Positions 48,901 through 55,203 of a stretch of DNA of 64,000 nt are shown here, one piece after another. Under the pieces are notes generated by a model. The model ran no database searches, was not told where the DNA came from, and saw only the letters and a list, made by a program, of their open reading frames with translations. Source of the DNA: Girardinichthys multiradiatus (taxonomy: Eukaryota; Chordata; Actinopteri; Cyprinodontiformes; Goodeidae); NCBI RefSeq assembly GCF_021462225.1, contig NC_061802.1, positions 9,877,859 to 9,941,858 on the forward strand, read 5' to 3'. Each line of letters opens with the position of its first letter. Within the stretch, counting starts at the first letter, position 1. The translations under genes were made by a program, and so were the position numbers.

Positions 48901-50916
48901 AGCAGTCAGCTGATTAAAATGTCCGTGTTCATTTGTACCACAGTAGAACAAAGTGTTGCATGTGTCCATGCTGTCCGTGTCCATGAAGCTAATGTTTAAA
49001 CAGCTAGCATTAGCTTGTGTCGTCCGGGAGATGCACCAATCCGTCCAATTGGACCGAATATGCCAAGCATAAAGGGAATGATCTTTCACCATGTAAAATT
49101 GCAACAACCAGCCAGAAGTAATTTGATGCAGTTTTGTATTGATACAAATTTTACAAAGGTTAGAGATATATGCTTTGATCTGTAAATCTGGATAAATTGT
49201 TTCTTCACTTTTTGTTGGAATCAAAACTACCTCTATCAAATAACCTGTAGTTATTGTGAAAAGGGTGAAAATGTCTTCCAATTATGACAACTTATTTAGA
49301 GAAGACTAAGCATATACAGTATATGCCTGCTGGTTTTGACACACTTTGAAATGGAGTTTTACAAAACATGTCTTACCTTGGATAGCATCTTTAAGCTGCT
49401 CCAATCTCTCTTGATTCTGTATATCTGTGTCCATCACTTTATCTTCTGCCTGATCTTGTATCAGCATTTTATCCATTTCATCTTTTGCCCATGAACAAGG
49501 ATGACAGTACAGTCTGTGGTCTCTTAATGCCCAGGAGTGCTCCATGCTAACTGTTATAGGGTTTAAAGGAGCAAGCACAGCGGAGCTGGAGGTTTTCACC
49601 TCCACAGGTAAAGATGTCTGATCATGGTTTCTTGGTGAGGCAACATTTCCATTTGGCAGTGGTACTGGTAAAGAAACCTGGTCTATACCATCATGCATTT
49701 GGTCCACCTGCATTTCAGAGTCCAGGTCTTCAGAAGTCTCTAATATTGTAGATTTCTGTGCGATGGTCAGCACCCCATCTGCAAGTTCAGTCACAACTAT
49801 ATTGTCTTCCTCCATCTCGTCCTCCGAGTCAGACAGGTGTACCAATTCTCCATTTCCAATAAGAATTTTACCTGCAGCTGAGTTTTTTTGGTGTTCATTG
49901 ACTGTCTGTACATCCTGTATTTTCTCTGGTTCTTCCACCAACACTGACTCAGCTAAGGCACCTGTTCTCAAACTTGTAAAATGGTCTTTATCTTTGCTTA
50001 TTATTTGAACAATGCCTTCCATTTTTGCTTGACCTCTGCCTACCGCTCTTCCCCTGCCTCGACCTCTCCCCATTGCAGCTCCTCTGCCTTGACCTTTGCC
50101 CATCATTGCTCCCCTACCTCGACCTCTGACCACTATAACTCCCCCGTGAGCCGGTCCTAAAATCGTTGGGTCCACATCCCTTTTATCTACACCTCCCTTC
50201 TCTTCTTCAACAGGCAACCCTGAGGGTGCCATCAAGACGTCCTCCTTTTTCAGTGCGGCTCCATTTGTTTGAGCACCACAGTTATTTTTTGGTCCATCTT
50301 GTTTAATGGCTGGAACCGGCTTGGGGGCAGGGCTTTGTGGCTGGGTATCAGCCATAAGTACTAAGGTTTGTAAATTTCCCAGTCTAATATCTTCATCTTC
50401 TATTTCCTCTGTATTTTCTCCACTTAAATTAAAGTTCCTGATAGCTGTCAACTGTGATGGCTTTGTTTGAGGGGTGTCCCCGAGGTCTCTGCTTGCTCCC
50501 CTCCCTCTACCTCTACCCCTTCCCCTACCTCTGCCTGAGGTTTCAACATTGTGCCCCCTACTGTTGGGGCCACAGCAATCACAGGCCTTAGGAGTCCTTT
50601 TCCTGCCTGATCTACGGCCATTGAGTTGGTCCTGAGCAGAGCTTGGTGCCTGTGTGTGGAGCCGGCTGGATGCTGAACTTGACTTAGCGTTTAATGTTTT
50701 TGCCGTGGTTACAATATGGCGATGAGCATCAGCAGCACTCTGAGTAAAAGGTTGTGATAATTCTGAATGGGAAGTCAGGTCTCTGGAGGTCTGGTTTAGA
50801 TCCTGTTCTGAAGCACCTCTGGAACACGACACCAAAAGAGGTGCTTTAGAAGAAACAGTCAGGTGAAGCGAGGCAGATGGCGTTGTCATTGGGGAATTAG
50901 AGCTGCTGTGAACCAT
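33801..50916 (-). CDS. senp5: Sentrin/SUMO-specific protease, SENP5-like (9 coding exons)
   Basis: A cysteine peptidase of family C48 (ULP/SENP) that matures SUMO precursors and removes SUMO from proteins; SENP3 and SENP5 act mainly in nucleolus and nucleus. Joined exons: 50916-49377, 41428-41323, 40032-39885, 39707-39660, 36186-36109, 35176-35039, 34417-34334, 34103-34053, 33911-33801. All junctions are GT-AG with matching phases, giving 767 residues from the ATG at 50916, close to mammalian SENP5. The catalytic domain occupies about residues 570-767: WLNDQ, H658 in IHWSL, D675 in YYDSQG, oxyanion Q719 and nucleophile C725 in NDSDCGVF. The C-terminus ([16 protein letters not shown]) favours SENP5 over SENP3. 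The N-terminal half is low complexity with two Arg-Gly tracts. The frame is open upstream to 51024 without an ATG, and an upstream exon could add residues. Confidence 0.93.
33912..34052 (-). other. senp5 intron
   Basis: Short 141-bp intron, donor gtaagc, acceptor ttgccag; no feature inside. Confidence 0.85.
34053..34103 (-). CDS. senp5: senp5 exon with catalytic cysteine
   Basis: A 51-bp exon encoding 17 residues, [17 protein letters not shown], with the nucleophilic cysteine and the oxyanion glutamine. Acceptor ctaacag, donor gtaagc. Confidence 0.93.
34334..34417 (-). CDS. senp5: senp5 exon, NIMKYL segment
   Basis: An 84-bp exon encoding 28 residues from [11 protein letters not shown] to KIAIIK; phase 0 at both ends; donor gtagct, acceptor ttctgaggg read in reverse (cctcag). 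Confidence 0.92.
35039..35176 (-). CDS. senp5: senp5 exon with catalytic His and Asp
   Basis: A 138-bp exon of 46 residues from VDLFSKW to FRHTTN. It contains the catalytic histidine (IHWSLI) and aspartate (ISYYDSQG). Donor gtgagt, acceptor cttttcag. Confidence 0.93.
35490..36060 (+). mobile_element. Internally deleted Tc1-like element in senp5 intron
   Basis: Left end caggtacatctcaaaaaatg after TA (35488-35489). It jumps directly to the C-terminal half of a transposase related to the intact one at 9843: [28 protein letters not shown] and SPTENLW. The original 3' non-coding end follows, with the right end near 36060 before TA. The N-terminal half is missing, so it is non-autonomous. A relic of the same end family lies at 51660-51752. 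Confidence 0.72.
36109..36186 (-). CDS. senp5: senp5 exon, VHFFNSFF segment
   Basis: A 78-bp exon of 26 residues from [11 protein letters not shown] to KRWTKK, a strongly conserved SENP3/5 segment. Donor gtaagg, acceptor ctacag. Confidence 0.93.
36360..36845. mobile_element. Tc1-group relic, left part (nest layer 1)
   Basis: Decayed Tc1-like sequence: gggataactgtcctgctgga and gcagttgcccaagctcaatg, then an [11 protein letters not shown] segment. The matching right part, ending in a gtatgtaaacttccgaccgc terminus, lies at 39425-39625. The two are separated by an L2 insertion. Confidence 0.5.
36880..37016 (+). pseudogene. L2 LINE fragment, left part (nest layer 2)
   Basis: Encodes an L2 ORF2 segment around [16 protein letters not shown], which is interrupted at 37016 and resumes after the LTR at 38789. 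Confidence 0.65.
37017..38788 (+). mobile_element. Solo LTR-like insertion (nest layer 3)
   Basis: A 1772-bp insertion that splits the L2 coding sequence. Ends are TGTTGGGAC and TCACAACA (inverted TGTTG/CAACA). The flanks CTTT and CTTA may be a mutated 4-bp duplication. A strong TATA box (cgtataaaacccccacc) lies near 37092, and AATAAA-like signals occur near 38566 and elsewhere. No coding frame is seen. A long LTR is the simplest reading; the family is unknown. Confidence 0.5.
38789..39424 (+). pseudogene. L2 LINE 3' end (nest layer 2, right part)
   Basis: Resumes the L2 ORF2: a VQNAAA-type segment (38838), LHWLP (about 38910), NSLRS-type residues and [11 protein letters not shown] (about 39120), then an untranslated tail ending aaataaagttgatgatgatg, i.e. 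a short GAT microsatellite tail. Stops interrupt the frame. Confidence 0.72.
39425..39625. mobile_element. Tc1-group relic, right part (nest layer 1)
   Basis: Begins with acatggcaatgacagcaaac, the region around the second catalytic aspartate, and ends with gtatgtaaacttccgaccgc, a Sleeping Beauty-type terminus. It completes the relic interrupted at about 36845. Confidence 0.5.
39660..39707 (-). CDS. senp5: senp5 exon, IINMYGEL segment
   Basis: A 48-bp exon of 16 residues, [16 protein letters not shown]. Donor gtatgt, acceptor ctttag; phase 0. Confidence 0.92.
39885..40032 (-). CDS. senp5: senp5 exon, start of catalytic domain
   Basis: A 148-bp exon: one base completing a split Asn codon, then 49 codons from [12 protein letters not shown] to QNWLNDQ. 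It contains the substrate-groove WLNDQ motif. Donor gtaaag, acceptor gttttag. Confidence 0.92.
40375..40560. mobile_element. Teleost SINE-like interspersed repeat, relic
   Basis: Contains ttcacccattcattcacaca, gtagccacagctgctctagg and ggctgcgatacacaggcgcc, resembling a widespread teleost repeat. Ends not defined. Confidence 0.4.
40561..41322. other. senp5 intron, nothing further recognised
   Basis: Intronic DNA with a short gtct/atct microsatellite near 41161-41182. No other feature seen. Confidence 0.4.
41323..41428 (-). CDS. senp5: senp5 exon, [11 protein letters not shown] segment
   Basis: A 106-bp exon. Two bases complete a split Glu codon with the big exon, then come 34 codons from [15 protein letters not shown] to VVSC and two bases of a split Asn codon. 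The segment precedes the protease core and is shared by SENP3 and SENP5. Donor gttagt, acceptor ttttctag. Confidence 0.9.
41505..41760 (-). mobile_element. LINE/SINE 3' end relic, antisense
   Basis: Read on the minus strand, the segment ends with a tail equivalent to gttttatttgcatagcacca on the plus strand, typical of teleost LINE 3' ends. Highly diverged. Confidence 0.35.
41975..42110. mobile_element. hAT-type end repeat, left
   Basis: taatgctgcattccaattgt followed by cagaagtcagaatttccgac resembles the terminal region of common teleost hAT MITEs. A partner in reverse orientation lies at 44625-44730. Confidence 0.4.
42111..43309. other. senp5 intron, unassigned sequence
   Basis: No frame or known repeat that I can name. 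Lies between the two hAT-like ends. Confidence 0.35.
43310..44440. repeat. Degenerate tandem array of ~160-bp units
   Basis: The anchor gggacat/acttg followed by (a)taaac recurs at 43317 (partial), 43482, 43642, 43790, 43958, 44131 and 44292 (partial), at spacings of about 165, 160, 148, 168, 173 and 161 bp. Between anchors each unit shares tctgagaatattttg-like and aattttatga...ggatttttaatga blocks. Alternate units are more alike (anchors with ataaacaatgcatat against those with ttgaataaa), suggesting a dimer of about 320 bp. AT-rich, non-coding, in the longest senp5 intron. Confidence 0.75.
44514..44524 (+). repeat. Poly-G homopolymer
   Basis: Eleven G residues in an AT-rich intron. Confidence 0.85.
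44625..44730. mobile_element. hAT-type end repeat, right
   Basis: Contains gatggaaattggaacac, gacttcccagtttcaaatta and aaatgaaatgcagcata, roughly the reverse complement of the left end at 41975. Confidence 0.35.
44731..45272. other. senp5 intron, nothing recognised
   Basis: No supported feature. Confidence 0.4.
45273..45895 (+). mobile_element. hAT transposon relic with BED finger (ZBED-like)
   Basis: The left end tagggctgaaacgattcctt and the right end (reverse complement begins ctaggacagcagctaatgat and runs into gacgattaatcgg) resemble teleost hAT termini. Inside, 45328-45636 encodes a BED-type zinc finger segment, [20 protein letters not shown], with the C-x2-C pair; the downstream His pair is lost to a frame change. 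Only the N-terminal finger remains and the transposase domain is deleted. Confidence 0.62.
45896..46975. other. senp5 intron, nothing recognised
   Basis: AT-rich intron with a short (TTTTG)n run near 45930-45950. No other feature. Confidence 0.4.
46980..47004 (+). repeat. Flanking direct repeat, left copy
   Basis: aaacatggatctag followed by an imperfect 10 bases; the same 24-bp sequence with three differences lies at 48615-48639 on the other side of the Tc1-like element. Confidence 0.7.
47009..48601 (-). mobile_element. Full-length Tc1-like transposon in senp5 intron
   Basis: Long terminal inverted repeats of about 195 bp (47009-47206 and 48410-48601), both starting CAGTGAGGAGAACAAGTATT, flanked by TA on each side (47007-47008 and 48602-48603). 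Element length is 1593 bp with one transposase relic on the minus strand, the same strand as senp5. The repeats differ at several sites, so it is older than the element at 9515. Confidence 0.92.
47370..48272 (-). pseudogene. Tc1-like transposase pseudogene
   Basis: Reads from about 48272 on the minus strand with a helix-turn-helix N-terminus ([20 protein letters not shown], then [18 protein letters not shown]). A TGA interrupts the same frame near 48078. The frame then continues through 48029-47631 with the first catalytic aspartate in IWSDETKIE and the [12 protein letters not shown] block, and stops. Past that point [11 protein letters not shown] (second aspartate) and an SPDLN-like segment appear in shifted frames. 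At least one stop and two frameshifts; inactive. Confidence 0.85.
48615..48639 (+). repeat. Flanking direct repeat, right copy
   Basis: Partner of 46980-47004: aaacatggatctag is identical, with three differences in the last 10 bases. Confidence 0.7.
48640..49376. other. senp5 intron, nothing further recognised
   Basis: No supported feature. The open frame at 48883-49281 has no domain and lies wholly within intron sequence. Confidence 0.4.
49377..50916 (-). CDS. senp5: senp5 large N-terminal exon
   Basis: Encodes residues 1-513 plus the first base of a split Glu codon (513 codons plus 1 base, donor gtaaga). No folded domain is visible. Notable are a basic [11 protein letters not shown] patch (about 100-110), a CDCC motif (112-115), Arg-Gly tracts at about 128-140 and 264-296, a VIVV core (260-263) next to the second tract, and an acidic run [10 protein letters not shown] before NIVVTEL (about 362-378) that looks like a SUMO-interacting motif. 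The start is the first ATG (50914-50916), with G at -3 and G at +4, a strong Kozak context. The open frame extends to a TAA at 51028-51030. Confidence 0.85.
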
Positions 50917-51030
50917 GACGTCCGCCTTTGGCTCTTTAACCCCATCCCCAATGCCCTCTCTCCACACTGCTTTCCTCTCCTCCCTTTCAGCGTGCTGGCT
51001 TACCAATGAAGTTATTTGCTCCACCTTTTA

Positions 51031-52149
51031 CATCTTACACTGTCCTCTTAGTGTTATTGAAAAAATAATTTTGACAAGAGTCAAGCACAGGACAAAAGAA
51101 AAGGGGACCCCAGGATCAGAGCAGCACCATGGTCTCCTAAACAGATTGCATGGAAAAAGGGAGATATATTAAGCAAATTGCCCAGTTTGCAGATGAACTG
51201 TTTTCATTTTGCAGAAAAAAAACACATAAACAATGCTTGTACAGATAGACACCATTGTGCTCAAAATGATCAGATGCTATCAGATTTTTGCAAATACAAC
51301 TTTAATCCTGATATTTTAGTGATGCCAAAAAAGAAACAAAATCCTCCATCTGTCATAAAGTGTTTTATACAATAAGCCATTATCACTTCCACCTTCACAG
51401 TACATTGTACCAATTATTTAAAGGGATGTGACAAGCATTTGATCTACAACTTGGCTGATTTTACTCCTGTGTAATCTTTACCTCTGCGGCAAAACCTTAT
51501 GGCAACGTATTGTCCATTGTGTGAATGCTACAAATATTGCCAAGTCAGCAGTCTTTCTCACCTAATGTAGGCCATACCATCAAAACAACGTAGCACTTCT
51601 GTACTTGTTCCCATATGTCATGTGTGATATAATATTTTTTTAAACAAATGAAACATGTCACCTTAAGCCTACTCAACCTATCTGAGTTTCACTTTTTGAA
51701 TTAAATCACTAACAAAAACTTAATTTTCAGTTAAATTCTAATTCACTGAGATGCACGTAAGGCTCTAGTTGCTATGGTAATTCAAAAAAATCAACTGCCT
51801 GATTTGTCGTGCAAAAATCAAAAAACGCTTGAAATGACAACTGCCCTTCGAGAAGTGTTCATTACGAACATGAAGAAAACATTAGCAAAACGCAAGCAAC
51901 ATAGCAACGAAACTTTACCATCCTATGTTTTGCTCTTAAGCCCACTAGTGTTTAGCATCCCTGTCAGTGACGACAGAAACTAACAATTCCTGTAAAGCAG
52001 ATAATTAGCACTACCTCCTTAATTAGGAATATCTGCCATGTTGCATCGGACAAATGAAGCAAATCCACGTTTATTAAACTTTATCAATCATCAACAATTA
52101 ATTTCTTGAACTGTAGTGTAACATTTCACAAAGTTTTGCATAAGTTTCC
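51031..52149. other. Probable senp5 first intron / 5' region
   Basis: No clear coding exon. Minus-strand acceptor-like sites precede the large exon (for example ...gaggacag near 51043). Contains the Tc1 end relic listed next. The first, presumably non-coding, exon is not identified. Confidence 0.35.
51660..51752 (+). mobile_element. Tc1-like terminal repeat relic
   Basis: ctgagtttcactttttgaat and ttctaattcactgagatgca match the 3' terminal repeat of a common teleost Tc1-like family whose deleted copy is at 35490. No partner end nearby. Confidence 0.5.
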
Positions 52150-52500
52150 CCATTTCCCTGAAGCTAGCTGTCTCGGCTAGCTGCAGACAAAACACAAAGC
52201 GGCAATTTCCACCATTTTCAGAGGGAAGTGCGAAAGCATATGAACGGGAAGGAGATACGCCTTCGGATTCAGGGAAATAACCGTTTGCACAAGCGAAAAC
52301 CAGAGCATAAATTTAAAACAGACGTCGTTATACGCCACCTTGTCTATAAAAATATTAACCTCGGTCCGTCTGGCCACGATTTGAAGAAACAATCCGAGCT
52401 TTCGTCGCCCCTTCATTGCGTCATGACGTCGGCCTCTTCTCTTCAACGTGAGCGACGTCCGATGTGGTGTCGAAAATATAACCCCTCCTAACAGCAACCT
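52150..52500 (-). promoter_or_regulatory. senp5: Candidate senp5 promoter, CpG-containing
   Basis: A stretch with many CpG dinucleotides in a CpG-poor region, about 1.2-1.6 kb upstream of the first coding exon. It has overlapping CRE/ATF-like half sites (gcgtcatgacgtcggcc near 52427) and a TATA-like ttatatttt on the minus strand near 52477. A minus-strand open frame of 106 codons (52497-52177) crosses it but shows no conserved domain. Position relative to senp5 supports a promoter/first exon; the start site is not determined. Confidence 0.45.
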
Positions 52501-52510
52501 CGTTTTAACT

Positions 52511-52530
52511 TTCTTTCTTTCTTTCTTTCT
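52511..52530 (+). repeat. (TTTC)n microsatellite
   Basis: Five units of TTTCT-type repeat. Confidence 0.85.
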
Positions 52531-53940
52531 AAATTTTTTTCAGATTCTTCAAAGTATATTTACTTTTATTAAATTCGGAGATTTGGAAGAAGTTGCAATT
52601 ACCTTCGTCAACAATTTAATGTCTGAATTTTGATAATATCCCTCAGTATTTGTTTTAAGTTATTAGAACAATTAAGATTATTATTTTTAAAATATTTTCT
52701 CATGTGTTCAGAATTTTAAAGAATAATACAAAACATTAATTGAAAACTTTAAATAAAATGACATTTTTTACAATTTTCTAATATTGTTCAGTGTAATCAA
52801 AATAGCTGGCTAATTTCTCAGCCACCCTTATTTAAATGTTTGACTTCAGACTTCGCCTCCCCTAGTTTGACCTATTGAACTGTGCAATTTAAAAATACAC
52901 ATTCCTACAGAATGAGACAAATCTGTCAGCACAAGACACGCAAAAAGGGGCTCTTAGTCTGAAACAGTTTGCTTTGTTTTTCCCTTACCCAACATTATGC
53001 TTTCTTTTGTCTATGAGTTCTGTCAGAGGGCAAACCATCAGCAAGAATTTCTATGTGCCTGAACCTGTGTGAAAGTACAGATGGCTTCACTTAGATATTA
53101 CCAAACTTCCCCACCTTTAGACCTCTGTCATTTAAGCCTTATAAAATAAAAAGATACCATCTAAGTCACCCCGTGTAATTATTATGTAAAAAACATTTTT
53201 TGTCAATTAAGAAACTGTGAGTTAGAGTCTACAAACAACATAAGTTTACATTTACTGATATGAAGTGCTTTCATGAACAGTATAATCACAGTAATGGTAT
53301 AAAGTACGGTTGAAATCTAGCCAGTTATGGATGCAGTGAACTTTAATTGAGAAATCAATTTATATTATTCTTTCCATAACTATGTTACCATGTTAAAAAA
53401 GTGCAACGGTGTTCTTGTCCCTTTCCAAGACAACTTTCAGTATGTGGAAATTATTCAACAATTTGTGCAAGGGTTAAAAAAATCATACAAATGTATTGTG
53501 ATAATGTATGTAGATCTTTCATATAGCATTTCTTCGTCACGTTTTATTAGAATGACAAAAAAACTTATTTATCTTCAGCCTGGCTTTGATCAATATAGGA
53601 AACACTGAATATTGTTTGAATCTTATGTGATATTATATACAAAAAAATATTTTATTTACTTTGTTCCATTTAGCCATTAAAATATATATATTTTTATTTA
53701 ATAATATTAAATTAATATACATTAATTTTGATCTCATCTGAAATAAAACTGAGATATTTCCATAATTTTTTTACTTGGACAATATAAAATCTGCAGCCAC
53801 CTGCTCAATTATTTAGTTTTTTAGCTTGAGTTTCCTGTTGTTTGAGTGAAAATTCCCATTGTTACTATATTGTGATCTATAGTGGCCTTTATTATTGTTT
53901 ATATAAAATATAATAACTATTATTCATCAAAACAGACATT
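52531..53940. other. Intergenic between senp5 and anos1
   Basis: AT-rich spacer of about 1.4 kb. Nothing recognised. Confidence 0.45.
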
Positions 53941-55062
53941 GTGTGTTGATAAACTTTATTTACAAAAACAAAGTAGGCAAGAAAATAATAAATAAGATAA
54001 GTAAAGGAATAATGAGAAAATTCTAAATAGTTGGAGGTTACCAAATAGAAAATATTAACATGGTAATTACAAGTTGAATGACACTGGCTGTTTCATGCCT
54101 TTTCAAATAAATCATCAAACGTTTACAGCAAAAATGTATAAAAGGAATAAAAAAATGTAAAAAACCAAAACAAATAAAATTTTTGAGCTTGCATATTGAG
54201 ATATTTCCAAACAAAAGACAATGCTGTTGCTATACATGAATATTTTTACATAAGGTCAGTGCTATATGTTTCTCTACTAGCAGTATCAAAAAACATCAGG
54301 AAACAAAGTCTATTTACAAGTGTTTTTGACTTGAATGATGTAAAGTTGTCAGGGTAATCAGTCTTATACAAACACCTATCAAAAGCAGACATCTTTTACA
54401 ATACATCATTCCCCACACTGGCTATGGTCACTAATGATGCAAGGAAACATTTAAAAATGTTACGCTGCAAAATACAACCCATAGGTAATGCAGAAATTGG
54501 TTCCACATATAGGTAGAGTCAATTTTTCTTCACAAAAAAGCTGAGAAACCCACCAAAATATTAAAGTAAATTCTTTACATAAATTAAGCTCAAACTCTTA
54601 ATTTTTATAATGTTGGTATTTGTTTAAAGTGAAAGACAGTTGTGAAAAATTTACTTAATTTATATAAAATTCTTGCATATGTTTTCTCCAGTCAAGATCA
54701 CGTGGTACGATGAAAGAAAGTAGAAAAGTGGAAGCTGGAAAAGATGACCATGGTGCAGCATATATTAGCCGTTTTGTGGTTTTGACCTTGAAGAGATGAG
54801 ATTATGAAATGTAAAAAAAGTAGCACATTTTTGACACCTTAAGAATAATAAACCAGTGCTGTGCGTCATCAAAATAAATAAATATATGAGGTAATTTAGT
54901 CATCATCAAGTCAGGATCCATTTGTAAAGTGGCACCATGAAAATACAATTGGAAAACAAAAACTGTAATAGCAAAAGATCCATTGTCACCATAAAAAAGG
55001 TACAAATAAATATAAAATACTCGCATGGATACACGTAGTTCAAGGAAAAATGCTATTACCTA
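53941..55062 (-). other. anos1: Probable anos1 3' UTR with AATAAA
   Basis: Non-coding sequence following the anos1 stop. TTTATT at 53955-53960 is AATAAA on the minus strand and would give a 3' UTR of about 1.1 kb. No transposon recognised in it. Transcript ends are inferred. Confidence 0.45.
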
Positions 55063-55203
55063 TCAAAGCGTGGTGATAATTGCTGGGGTGTGTATGGTCT
55101 TTGAGACGGCAGCTCCAGTGCTGCCACCTGCAGTTAGCACCTGGAGCTGCACCCGGTATATGCTGTCAGCCTGAAGACCATTAACAGTGACAGAACGTTC
55201 AGA
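55063..55203 (-). CDS. anos1: anos1 last coding exon (end of FN3-4)
   Basis: A 141-bp exon of 46 residues plus TGA, from SERSVTVNGL to TPAIITTL. It contains YRVQLQVLT, the last FN3 strand with its tyrosine-corner region. It ends soon after the FN3 fold without the long His-rich tail known from mammalian anosmin-1. Acceptor ccacgcag. Confidence 0.9.
   Translation of the reverse strand, partial: SERSVTVNGLQADSIYRVQLQVLTAGGSTGAAVSKTIHTPAIITTL

Noticed and set aside
48883..49281. Minus-strand frame of 132 codons next to the large senp5 exon
   Set aside because: Lies within the intron with the real donor at 49376/49377; no domain and no use in the spliced product.
52177..52497. Minus-strand frame of 106 codons at the senp5 promoter
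   Set aside because: No recognisable domain and overlaps the CpG/TATA block; more likely promoter and 5' UTR sequence.
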